A stretch of 64,000 nt of DNA from Lichina pygmaea (taxonomy: Eukaryota > Ascomycota > Lichinomycetes > Lichinales > Lichinaceae): NCBI GenBank assembly GCA_963422465.1, contig OY730174.1, forward strand, positions 2,506,914 through 2,570,913, read 5' to 3'. The notes under the pieces were generated by a model. That model was not told the DNA's origin. It did not search any database and worked only from the letters and a program-made list of their open reading frames with translations. This document shows, piece by piece, positions 23,098 through 34,199 of this stretch (position 1 is the stretch's first letter; the number at the start of each line of letters is the position of its first letter). Made by a program: the position numbers and the translations under genes.

Positions 23098-23625
23098 AAT
23101 TCCAAGCTCATGACTGTTGAGCGGCCAGGTGACTGGTCAGCGTGCGGTGTCGGCGTCGGCGTCGTACGGAAGAGGCTCCCAGCGCGTAAGACTCTTGATT
23201 CTCTGAGTCTCTCCCACCCCCGGTCAACAGGTACGGTGTGAGGGCACAGTACGGAGTACTCAGCACTGTTGATTGCTCTCCTCCAGCCCACGGCAGATAT
23301 TCTTCCCAAGCCCGCAGGTAGCAGAAGTCATGGCAAAGCCTACGACAAGAGTCTAAGGCAGACTACATACATATTCCGAGTGAGCACCATCATACCTCTT
23401 TCTTGGTGATGGTACTTGTTGACCCGGGGGGTGGGAGAAACCAGTCCTCGCTCGCTGCTAGAGCCGAGGTCACGTGAGAGAAGAGAATTTTCATGTATAT
23501 TAGACTGCTCGATCACGACACAGAGAATCAAGAGAGTCTTACGCGCTGGAAGCCTCTTCCGTACGGACGCTGACGCCGTACGCAGACCAGTTGCCTGGCC
23601 GCTCAACACTCATGAGCTTGGAATC
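23098..23625. mobile_element. Inverted-repeat element (MITE-like or foldback), about 530 bp
   Basis: The left arm starting ATTCCAAGCTCATGA at 23099 matches the reverse complement of the right arm ending at 23624. Similarity runs about 95-100 bp inward: TTGAGCGGCCAGG, CGTACGGAAGAGGCT, CCAGCGCGTAAGACTCT and GATTCTCTG are shared, with scattered differences. A further match, TCTCCCACCCC.CGGTCAACA, appears more internally (23210-23229 against 23423-23446), offset by about 70 bp unique to the right arm. The interior has no transposase-like frame. It is best read as a non-autonomous DNA transposon with long terminal inverted repeats. I could not define a target-site duplication. Confidence 0.7.
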
Positions 23626-24339
23626 ACAGATCTCAGATTTGAATTGTAGCAGCCTTCGACAGAGCCTTTGACAGTACTCTATGCATGTTCACAGGACACA
23701 TGTCCACCCGACCCCACAGCCTTGTAATCTGTACTGTACTGTACCGGTACGGTACAGAAGAGTGGAATTAAGTAAGTATCTACAGTGCCCAGAGGGTGTC
23801 ACGACAAGGCTGGAAAGAAAGAGAACAGAGACCATGGTGACACATGAGATTTTGCGGATGATTGCTCCCTCCCCTAAACACTCTAGGAGTGACTGCAAGA
23901 CTCTTAGACTCCTCTTATCCTGCAAGACCACAGATCCGCAAGACTCACCACAAGACTAATTTCGCAATCTCTCAAGCACTCTGATTGCTGTATTGACCAA
24001 GACCTCAAGACCCCAATTATTGCAGCCCTAGGTGGCACAGAAGGTATCTTTGCCACCTCCATTCTCTACAGCACAGTGCAAAGAAATATCTTTCCATGTC
24101 TTGGTGGCTGAATAATTGATTGGTTCCTCTTCCAAACTCATCCCACCACCGACCTCAGGCCGCAACGGTCGCGACGGCCACGAGAGCCGCAAGAGAAGAA
24201 TTAAACACAGAGACAAGAGAAACAAAAAACAAGAAAAGATATAAAAACAAAGATGAGAAACGGAAAAGAAGACAAGGAATGAAAAACAGAGAGGAGAGAG
24301 ACTTGAAAGAACTGACAAAAGAGAAGGAAAAAAAGGAAG
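23626..24339. other. Intergenic DNA flanking the LINE relic
   Basis: No gene was recognised. GCAAGACTC-like short repeats occur at 23890-24010, and a purine-rich A/G tract runs about 24190-24340 (AAAGAGAAGG-type), which may be part of the neighbouring element. Confidence 0.45.
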
Positions 24340-25370
24340 TTGCCTTCCCATATCCGCTGGAACTGGAGTTTGATCGGGGAACCACTGGAACACGCCCAGC
24401 AACAGTGCCTCAGGAGCATCACCGGAGCCTACAAGGCCACAAGCCAGAAGGATCTTGAACAGGAAGCAGCGGTCCCCCCCCCCCTTCCGAGCACACATTG
24501 CCCGACTCCAGCTGCAGGCCCGTGCCCGCCTTAAAGCCTCTGGTACACACCAGAAGACTGCCACTGCATGCGACCGAATCCGCAGACACCTCGGCCCGCG
24601 GCGAGGCCGCCACTGGACTGCCAGCACCACACCAGGTATGGCACGACACAAGTGGGCAAAAGACATACTCTGGCGATAGTAACAGCAGATGGAGGACACC
24701 ACCACAGGGCTAGGCCCTCCCCCTTGGTCGGACAACCCCTGCCAAGGCCCCGCACATGCCCCGACAAGCCACCGCCTCACACCACCACAAACACTTTGGC
24801 TTGCCTACCAACTTGCAGAGCAGCGGTGTCGAGACCGCTGGCGCCACCTAGAAGGAGAACCGCCACCGCCACGCCGGAGCACTGACCCTGACCCTGACCC
24901 TGACCCTGACCCCGGAGAAGGGGCATGGAAGCCCGACAAGATACCCCACTTGGCAGCCCTCCGGCTACATGCCGGCTTACCGAAGGCACACCAGTGTCCT
25001 GGCATAAATACACACAGGCAAGATCAGCCTTGCTGCCTTTTCTCCAGCGCTGCCGGGTTCCTGCCTTTGAGTCTCCGGTGTGCCTATGCAGGTGGTGGTG
25101 GCAGTGGGAGACAGCTAAAACATGTGCTCCCCCCAAGTGCCAGCAAGTTCGCTGGTGAGCGACGGCGGGGTGCTCTGACAGCTGAACCTTGACAACAACT
25201 AACCTCCAGCAGCTGACCTCTAACTATTAACTATTGGGTAGCAGCTGTCCTGTTTCTGTGGTTTCTACATCTGGATCTGGGGCCTTCTCTTCCAGTTTTC
25301 CTGGGGCTCGGGATCAGCTCCCCCCCCCCCGCTTGACTACCTACCAAGCGGCCACTTTTCTTTGTTCTAT
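24340..25370 (+). mobile_element. Tad-like LINE relic, RT thumb to C-terminus
   Basis: Pieces of a non-LTR retrotransposon ORF2 lie in order on the plus strand, in more than one frame. First comes the segment after the reverse transcriptase (CLRSITGAYKATSQKDLE, then RARLKASGTHQKTA). Next is KWAKDILW, then WRHLEGEPPPPRR with a run of Asp-Pro. Last are KPDKIPHLAALRLHAGLPKA and the Cys/His knuckle zone near QWETAK. No RNase H domain is seen between the RT part and the C-terminus. Frame changes, including one at a C-run near 24475, show that it is inactive. It differs enough from the copies at 7.6 and 34.2 kb to be another subfamily or an older copy. Confidence 0.72.
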
Positions 25371-25998
25371 AGTCCTCTTGATGGGATAGTTGGTTAGGCC
25401 CCAGCCCTGGCCCTGGCTTGCAACTAGAACAATATCCCACAAGTACAGAGTACAAGTGGTTGATGATAATGATTATTATTGTTATTGTGGGGCAGAGTAT
25501 CAAGTACTTCGGTACGCTCTGTTCTTCGTACATAGGTATAGTACGCACGTACGTACGGTAATTGACTGGAATGACCAACTACCTTCCCCTGATGAAATAC
25601 AAACAAAAGAGTCTATCCCTGGAGAAAGTGTTTATAGCAAAAAGGTGAAGAACGTACGTTATTATCAAGTCCGCTGGTCATCGGTCGAGATCATTATCCT
25701 GTATGTACGTATGGTATTGATTGCTGCCGCCAACCTTTCCCCGCTCGTCTCGCCCCGCCCATCTCCCCCGCCCAATGCGAATGCAACCCGTAAATACAGT
25801 TCGTATCGAATCAGTCGTGAGGTCGTCCCAACAGACTCTTCGGAGGAGAAGTCATTCCGAGAACAAAAAAATGCAAGAATGCTACCGCGATCCATGAAGG
25901 AAGATCAAACCCGATCGTCGACTTTGCCGTGGCCTCGGCGCCAACACGGCCGACGCGGCCAACAACCACCACAACACCTACAGACAACCGCCGCTGGC
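25371..25998. other. Intergenic region 3' of the HAL4-like kinase
   Basis: About 630 bp without a gene. It includes GTAC clusters near 25505-25560 and an AT-rich stretch (GATAATGATTATTATTG) near 25462-25485. Confidence 0.5.
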
Positions 25999-26534
25999 CT
26001 ACCCCTCCTTAATCTCAAACGAGTGCAAGAGGATGCGCTTCGCCGGAGGAAGGTGGTTGTGCACCTTGGGAATGCCCGACTTAGCGCTGAGCTTGCAGCA
26101 GTTCTTGTCCGTCACGTCGATCGTCCTGACCGGCTGGTCCATGCGCTCGGCCGTACAGCACTCGATCGTCTTGACCCAGCGGTCGTTCAGGGCGTCGTGG
26201 ATCGAGATGCGCTTCTCCGGCACCGGGTGCATCATCATGAGCATCAACCGACGCAGCCCCAGCGGATCGATGCTCGAGATCAGCTCCCCGCACTTCGGCA
26301 GACCGCTGTCGTCCGTGATCAGCCACTCGGGTTGGCGGTCCCGGAACGCCTCCCAGCCCCGCATGAACTTGTCGTACTGCAGGTGTTTTCGCTCGGCCGA
26401 CGGCCACGGCGAGCCCCGGAATTTCATCGTGATGTACACCAGCGCGCAAGACCACACGTCGAGCGTACGAGGATCGTAGTCGCCTGACGGAGCAGCATCA
26501 GCGAAAGTCGGCCTCGACCGAGAACAGAGCAGAG

Positions 26535-26566
<32 letters not shown>

Positions 26567-28163
26567 CCCCTGGCGTACCTCGCTTGTCGAGCACCTCCGG
26601 CGCAATATACGGCAGGCTGCCGCAGATGCCCGGCGCGCTCCGTCGACTCTCCCTCATGTTTGTGCCGCACTGGCCGGCGGCGGCGCCCAGACCCGGGTGC
26701 TCGCCGCAAAAGACCTCGGACACGCCAAAGTCGGTGATCTTGAGGTGGCCCTCGTTCGTCATGAGCAGGTTCTCGAGCTTGATGTCTCTGTGGGCGATAC
26801 CGTGCCCGTGCAGGTACGCGACGCCGCGCAGCAGCTGCTTGAAGAGGCACAGCCGGTCGGACTCGCCGAGGTAGCGCCGCTGCACGAGCGAGAAGAGCTC
26901 GCCCTGGGGGCAGTACTCCATCACGTGGTTCCAGCGGCCGTGGTGGGTGCAGAGGCGCACCGTGTGCACGATGTTCGGGTGGTGCAGGCTGTGCGCGATG
27001 CTGTACTCCGACTTGACCTTCTTGACGTAATCGGCCTCGTCCTCGTGCTTGCCGCGCTTCCGGAACTCCTTGACGGCGTAGACGTCGTCCGCCGGGGCGC
27101 GACCGGCGACGGTGCCTGCGCCGGCGCCCGAGCGGCGCGCCATCAGCTTCACCGACGCCGTCGCGCCCGTACCGACCAGCTTGCCACGCCGGCCCGGCAA
27201 CAGGCTCGTGCTGATGAATTCGTCGTCGAGCTCGATCGTGTCGACGACAAAGTCGTCCGGCAGGCTCGTGCTGAGTCGACGCGCCTTCAGGCCGGCCCCG
27301 GTCGCGGCGTGCATGCTGATCGAGTTGTCGGGCTCGACGTGGGGCATGCCGTTCATGCTCGCCGACCGCTGCCGCCGATGCGGTCGCGCCGGACTCGGCG
27401 CGTTGATCTTGATCCGGCTGACGCGGTCATGCAGGGAGAGGCCCGTGGCGGAGCGCGAGTGCATGCGTGGCGTCGGGCCCGTCAAGCCCGCCGCATCGGC
27501 CGGCACCGCACGGTCCATATCCAGCGACATGGGTGGCGGCGGCACCGTCGTCGGCTTCGCAGCCGCACCGACGGAGGGGGCATTATCGAGGTGGTGGCCG
27601 TGGGTCCGGTGGAAGAGCGACGAGATCCGTTTCACCGACAGCCGCTTCGTCGGTGTCGCGGCGGCCGAGGCAGGGCCAAAGGGCGCGAGAGGGTCAGCCC
27701 CAGGCCTCGACGTCGGGGCGATCATGGTCGTGCTGGTGGCGGTGGTCGTGTTGCTGCGGCGCGGGACGACGGGTCGCGGTTCGACGGCCAAAGCCTTCTG
27801 CGGCGCGCCGTCGTTGTGATGGTGAGGGTGGTGGTGCGGATGATGAGGGTGGTGATGAGCATGGTGATTGCCGTTGTTGTGGATGACTGGCGGCGCGCCG
27901 GCACCGTTGGCGTCGAGCATGACTCCAACGGCATCGTGATGAGCAACGTCGTCAAAGGTATGCGTGTCGCTGGTCGGAGTCAGAGGCTCGACCGCGTCGC
28001 TGCCGGTATCGTATTCGTCCTCCTCCGGTATCGGTCCGGGGTGGTCGATCGAACGGGTGCCCGGGGACGAGCTGTGGTACGACGGGACGCCCGAGTCCGC
28101 CGTCGACGTGGAGCCGACGCTTGACGAGAGTATCCTCAAGCTTTCGGCGTTGAGGGCCGTCAT
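25999..28163 (-). CDS. HAL4/SAT4-type serine/threonine protein kinase
   Basis: Kinases of this fungal group (Hal4/Sat4, Hal5, Oca2) regulate Trk potassium transport, salt tolerance and nutrient permease stability. Two exons, 28163-26579 and 26483-25999, join in phase 1 to give 689 residues. The N-terminal 320 residues are low-complexity, Ser/Pro-rich, with a His-rich tract (HHAHHHPHHPHHHPHHH). The catalytic domain has a Gly loop GTGATASV, VAIK-type YAVKEFRKR, HRDIKLEN, DFGVSEVF and APEV. CGTNMRESRRSAPGICGSLPY in the activation segment is diagnostic for the HAL subfamily. The intron holds a run of 31 T on the coding strand. The frame is open upstream to 28235 but only through GTG, so I chose the first ATG. 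Confidence 0.88.
26535..26565. repeat. Poly(A)31 homopolymer inside an intron
   Basis: 31 consecutive A on the plus strand, or T31 in the intron of the HAL4-like kinase transcript, lie between donor and acceptor. The length is prone to sequencing and replication error. Confidence 0.9.
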
Positions 28164-31100
28164 TGTTGACGTTCCGTCGACAGCAAGCGCCGGTAGGAAC
28201 GGTGGGCGTGTGCAGGGATCGTCGGCCTGCAACACGGGGCGTCTCGGATGCGGCTCCTGCCTTCCAGGGACGACGATCTATCGTGGCGAGTCCGGACCGC
28301 TTCTGATCGAAGAGAGGCCACCTCGACGATGCCTCGACGGTCCAATGGGCTGCCAACCGTCAGTGGGACAACAATTCCGAGTAAGGTGGCGATATGCTCC
28401 ATGGCGAAGGAGGTGTGAGGAACACTCGGATTTTCCACACACAAGCAATGTGTGGAGCAAGTGGACGAGGGCGAGGATAGATGTTGTCGGGGGAGAAGCA
28501 GCGAGGGGATATCTTTCCAGCGTCGAAGAAGGGGGTTCGAATCGACCGACGACACGTACTTTACCCGCCTACGCCGTATGAACGGTTTATATCCTCGATG
28601 ACCAGGCCCGGACGAGCCGTGGGCGGCCGGGAGCACGGTGGGCCGAGATTATCGGCCGAAGCAGAGGGCACCGACCAGGGCTGAGGCCGCCGTGCTGGTG
28701 TGCGAAGTAGGCAGAGTCACGGCAGGCGGAAAGTCTCCGCTTTGCGCTCGACGGACGTGGTCGTCCAATCCTCAGCGGGTCCAGGGCCGGCCCAGAACCG
28801 GCGGCGTACGGCGCCGTACCAGGTCGATGGATCGTGTGTGTGTGTGTGTGTGTGTATATGAGATGCGTCTCGGCGTCGACGTTGCAATTCAAATCTGGCT
28901 GGAACTGCCTTCGTTGGGTGGTTGACGCTGAGGGCCGGAACACTCTCGGGTCACGACCGTGCGAGAGACACGACGACCACGGTGGTAGCGACGTGGGTCT
29001 CGACGAGGTGTCATCGTCGTACGGCTGCGTCGTATGGGGGAGCGGCGAACATTGAGGAGAGCAGAGCTACGTTCGGCGGTGGTGATGGAGTTGGTGGCGG
29101 TGTGGTGGTGATTGTGGCAGGAGCAAGCCGAGGAAAGACGGAGCGACGTAGCTATATGACAGCGTTCGAGGAGGAGAGTAAAGCTGATGAGAGATTCTCG
29201 TGCGCGGAACAGAGGACTGCGAGACGGCGGGGGGCGGAGATGAGGGATCAAATATAGAGTGATATCTGGGGGGGGGGGTGTGCACGATGGGGTCTCGAAG
29301 CCAAAACATTGTGCGAGTCGTAGAGGGGTATCGCGGTTGGGGGGAGAAGGGAGGGTGTGGGGGGCCCAGTAGCTGCAGCATGACCCCAGGCCGGAAAGGG
29401 GGATCGAGAATCAAACAATAATGAAACGCCCCCTTGGATCAAGCGCTAGAAGGTCAAAAGTCGGCCTATTGGATTCACGACCGGAAGCGTAAGGGGGTCG
29501 GTCGGAGTACGCAAGTACTCCGTACAGGAAGCGGATGTCACCGTTTAGTCGGCCGACAGCCTAAAAAACTACCGGGACGCACAGGTACCTCGTACGGGCC
29601 AAGCCCGAGCTCAATTAGCGCCGGCTTGGCCCCCGGACGAACCCCCACCCGAACCAGCTCCCGAAAATTTCCCTAAGAACACCCGAACACCCCCCTGTGC
29701 CCCCGCATTTGGGGTTTGAGGCCCTGAGATAGGCGAAGGGGCCCTACGAGTACATCAACCTGGACGTAAGTGTAGCGGAGTACCGAGTCAGTACTCCGAC
29801 GGTACCGGCGCCAGCGCTACGGGCCGTATACGGAGTAGTAATCACTTACATACGTACCCGTACGTACGTACGCACGGGGTACATACGTACGAGGATAACC
29901 CCCGTCCTCGCTGACATTCGTCCCGAGCTGGTCGCTACACACGATGACGACACCCAGCGCTTCGCTCGTCATTGCGTGATAAGACGGTGGTCACGGAATG
30001 TCAGGTAGCGAGCATTTACGCTGCGATGATGCTGTGTGATCAAGCCGTAGTGGGAACTGAGGTGGGTGGCGGATATGACATTACGGTAGTACTATTAGTA
30101 AGCTGAAGGCTCAGCGACCGAGTCAAAATACTGAGCCACCCGCCCACCGTGACCACACCAGTCAAACTCCTCTTGTCAGTCGAGTATGGATCAGGTCTCT
30201 GAGCTTCTCGACCATTCAGCGGCTCTAAAGCAACAGTAGATGACTCGAGATAGGTGTCTGCATGCTCAGCACCAAGCAGTCATTGATGGCAAGACGGGTA
30301 ACACCGAGTGTGGAAGTGTATCTAAACGTCTTGAGAGTTGTGACAATGCGGCTCTGCAACTAACTTTTGCTTGTAGTAGTTACGTACGTAACGTACATAC
30401 GTACCGCACCCACCTGGTACTGTAGTGCGGAAGTACGGGAGTACATACGTTACGTGCATACTCGTACGTACAGTACCTTCCGTAAGTGCGAGGGTACTTT
30501 CAGTCTGCCGAAGTGGGTGCTGCGCTATTTCGGTCCACTTGGGGGGTGATCATCGGGAGGGCTGAGAATTCTCGACGTGGTGGCGGTATCTTGAAAATAC
30601 GGCTCTGCGACAGACTTCTGACTGTATCTCAACACCGTTATTTCTGCTGCTCACCTTGTACGGTAGGGTAAGACACAAGTCCTGATCCTGAGGGTCCCCG
30701 GAGGGCACCCGGGGGTGGGGTGGTCAGCATCAATGGTCAAGACCGGCCGCGAGCCTTCTACAAGATCAAGCATCCCTACGATATTATGCCTAACACACTG
30801 CGCTCGGCCGAAGACCGATTAGCCTCGACCAGGTCTGCTCGTGGTGGTTTCCGTCTGTGTCGGTATAGTAAGGCTCTTGCTGCAGCGATGCAGCCAGCAG
30901 TCCGGCTGGGATGTTTCGTCCGAGGGTAGCAGTGTCTAAGGCTCTGATACGAGTTGGCCATGTTTTCATACCTTTGTTGAGCAATCGAGACGAGAGAGGC
31001 ACGGTCCTGTCTGCTCAGAGATGGCGACACCGTGCAAGTTGCAAGAGCGTACAAGGCCGGACAGTTCGAGAACCGTCGCGGTGACACTGTACGGTTATCT

Positions 31101-34100
31101 ACACTTTGCGGACTGAATACTCGTACGTAGAGTACGTGCCGCCGTTGCAGTCCATTAAGCTTGTCCACTTCATGCCCTGGTCATGGAGTAGGCGCGTTGG
31201 GCGAGCGTCGTCCGTACGACGTGGGATTCTCTCCCTCGTACGGACGGAACGTATGTACTGCCGAGTTGAGACAGACGTGCTGGCGATGCTTCGCCCGTAC
31301 GTTGGTCAACTCCATGCGTGTCCGTTGGCCGGTAGAGACGGCAATTCGGCCGCGCTCAAGCACGCTGCCGTGTACGACTACCGAGGGGGAAACCGCTTCT
31401 AAAATGCAGCCCAGAACAGGATTGGAGTTGGAATCTCACACCGCAAGGAACTTGCCTGCTCCCACGAGAGGCTACCTCGGCGTCCGAGACGCAGCTGGAG
31501 AGCGTCCACGAATAGCATCTGGATCTTGTGATGAGGCCGGCGAACAGGGCCGTCATCCACCATCCGTGATCCGGTCACCGAGCACCGACAGGCCGTCTCA
31601 CCGAGCCGCTGAACCGCTAAAGGTAGAGTCAGCCGGGCAGCGGCACGAACGCGACGAAAGGTTCGGTGAGCTTCTCGCTATGGAAGGAGCTCGGCAGCTA
31701 TGATACCGTGCAACGCTGTAGGTACTCCCTACAACCAGGGAGATAGGTCGGTCAATTGGACCGGGGCCGTCGGTACCGTCGGGTGCGTGGCAGACTCCAA
31801 CTGTCGGTGGGCTTGCGATTGCTGCCGCTGGGCGCCTTGGAGGCGTCCGATTCCTCGGGCACGATCCCGCGCTCACACGACACTTCTCGAGCCTGCCACG
31901 GCCGCCTACAGCAACGCGCATCCCGTCGGAGTGCTCTGTACGTACGTACGTACGAAGCGTACGACGACAGTACGCTCCAGGAAGAAGCCGAAGCACAGCG
32001 CATTGTGGCTGTCATCTCATGTGTGGGCGGACCGCTCGAGAGCCTGCGATTCGAGGGCAACGCGCACGTACCCACCATGATCAGCCCGTTGCATGGCGTC
32101 GAACCCGGTATTCGATCCAGATGCAAGCGATTCGTTCGAGAATTCGCCGCCGCCGCAGCCATTGGTGACGGTGGTGGTGGTAGCGCGGTGGCATAGGTGG
32201 GCACCTGCATGTGTGGGGAAGCGGCGCAACCACCATCTCGGCCTTGGTCTGGGCATCCATCGCAGCAGATTACGGTACCGTACCGCTTCGGACCAGTCAC
32301 GCGCGGCATGCAGTTCAATCGTCGACAAGGGCAGCTCCCCATGTCGAGAATTGCTGATCGAAGAACCAACGACCGGCCACCTCGGGTCTGACGACGATGT
32401 CGAACGTGGAACAATGGCTCTACGGCACCGTACCCGTGAACTGACCAGGCCGACGCAGGTCTGCACAAAGTTCGGCGCCCGGTCCGCCGGTCGTACCAGG
32501 CTTTGTGGGACCTCCGACATTGCTCCTCTAAGCATTCGGGCCAATGCCCAGATTCGGGGGAGCTCTGCAGGGACTTTCACCTACAATGCAATGCGGCTGG
32601 TCGAATGTGGATGTGCTGAGAGGCGAATCGTCCGACACTGTCGTGGAAGCGGGTCCCTTCTGGGCCGGGGCGTCGGCCGACTCGAGTTCGGTGTTCTGAT
32701 GTCGGAACAGTGGGGGTTCCAATTAGTCCGCACGTTGATGATATCAACGTTGCGGCCCAAGGACGGCATACGTTGATCACGGTACGAGGCGTGCGCTAGC
32801 ACAACCAAGGTCTTCTTCCAACTCTGCGAGAAACGTACGTACCAGCTCGAGGGTCCAAGCCTCTCGTCCGAGTCGCAGCTGGACGCTTGACGGGCGAGGG
32901 CATAGACCGAGTCAATTGAGCTTCTTGTGTTCTTTATCGTCCGGAAAGATTGGTGGGTTGGATCCTTGAGCGCTGCAGCTTTCGGGAAAGTCACCGCAGG
33001 AGAAAGCTTGGCACCGGCCAAGCTGCATTTCTCTTCTCTTCTTTTCCCTACATCTCTCTCTCTCTCTCTCTCACATCTATGTTCGCGCGCGATAGACAGG
33101 TAGGGTCCATGTTCTTGCGATCCCAAGGCGGAAGGTGGGGGGGGGGGGGGGGGGGGGGGGGGAGCGGGAATTTCCGCAACGGTTGCATCGGATTTCCCCT
33201 CTTCTTCTTCTTCCTCCGCGGAAGATACGGAGTGCCGTGCTAGCTGCCAACTCCGTTCGTCGGCCGAAATGCCGCTCTGTACGTACGTAGAGAGAGAGAG
33301 GGTGATCATGCCCGTACGGAGTACGTACGTACGTTCAAGAGCAATTAGCACCGGTCAGTAGTACGATAAACGTATGTACGGAGTACGGAGTAGGCTACGT
33401 ATGTGTACGTGAATGAGCACCGTACGTACGTACAGTACCCTCATACAGCACATATGAGGACGGGTCCCACTCGTACGCTTGGCATGCGACCTTGCTGCCC
33501 CTACGATCCCTCCTCCCCCTCTTTCCCTCCCTCGATCTTGACGGCAACACCAACCAGATAGGTCAAATGCGAGTTACTTACTGCCCTACGTACAGAAGGT
33601 TACCTGGTTGTCAACGATCCAGTAGGAAACCCCCCCCCCCCCCCCCCCCCCCATCTCTGTTTCCTCTGCGTATCAAGACAGTACCGCTGTTGGGTACTCC
33701 AACCTGACGGCCAACTATAACTTAAACCTCCCACGCCTTGCGGGTAGGGTAGCTCTTGCGGCATGCACGGCGGCGGCAGCTTTTTGGGGCAGGCTTGGCA
33801 CCTCTTACGGTAATCGATCAATCCGTGTGTGTTTCTCTTGGCGTGGCGGCCTGCAGTGCTTCCGCACGTATGAGGGAGTTGATCAGGGTGATGTAATTAA
33901 GTGTGTGTGGTGCGGTACTGTAAGCAGGTTGGATCAGGTGGGACGGAGAGTGATGAGCTGTCGGCAATGCTCCGTACCGGTGGCATCTTGTACGTACCGT
34001 ACTGTTTGTTGTACGGATAAAGCTTTGAAGAGGAGAAGATCTCTCGACAGACTGCCAATGGATAGACAGCCAAGAACATCAACAACTTAGAAGTAGTGAC

Positions 34101-34199
34101 CATACCTGTAAACGCCCGACACCTCGAGAGAAGACATGGTGTAGATTTTGTGAAATACTACATGGTCCTTCTGGTTTATCTTCAACTTCTTGAAAAGTA
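28164..34199. other. Six-kilobase gene-poor stretch
   Basis: I find no gene that I can support. The first 900 bp is leader and promoter for the kinase. After it come a short TG repeat (28833-28855), C/G-rich runs, and many clusters of GTAC palindromes (29508-29525, 29845-29895, 30378-30485, 31936-31960, 33280-33440). There is a G homopolymer near 33138-33162 and a C homopolymer near 33632-33652. A plus-strand frame at 32093-32776 starts MASNPVFDPDASDSFENS and stays open for 227 codons, but overlaps equally long frames on the other strand. It has no domain I recognise, so I do not call it a gene. Confidence 0.55.

Noticed and set aside
26697-28124. 475-residue plus-strand open frame
   Set aside because: It lies antisense to the HAL4-like kinase exon; high GC codons make the opposite strand open. 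It contains no domain.
32093-32776. 227-residue plus-strand open frame starting MASNPVFDPD
   Set aside because: Equally long frames overlap on the other strand. No domain, intron signal or neighbour supports it. It is kept only as a note within the gene-free stretch.
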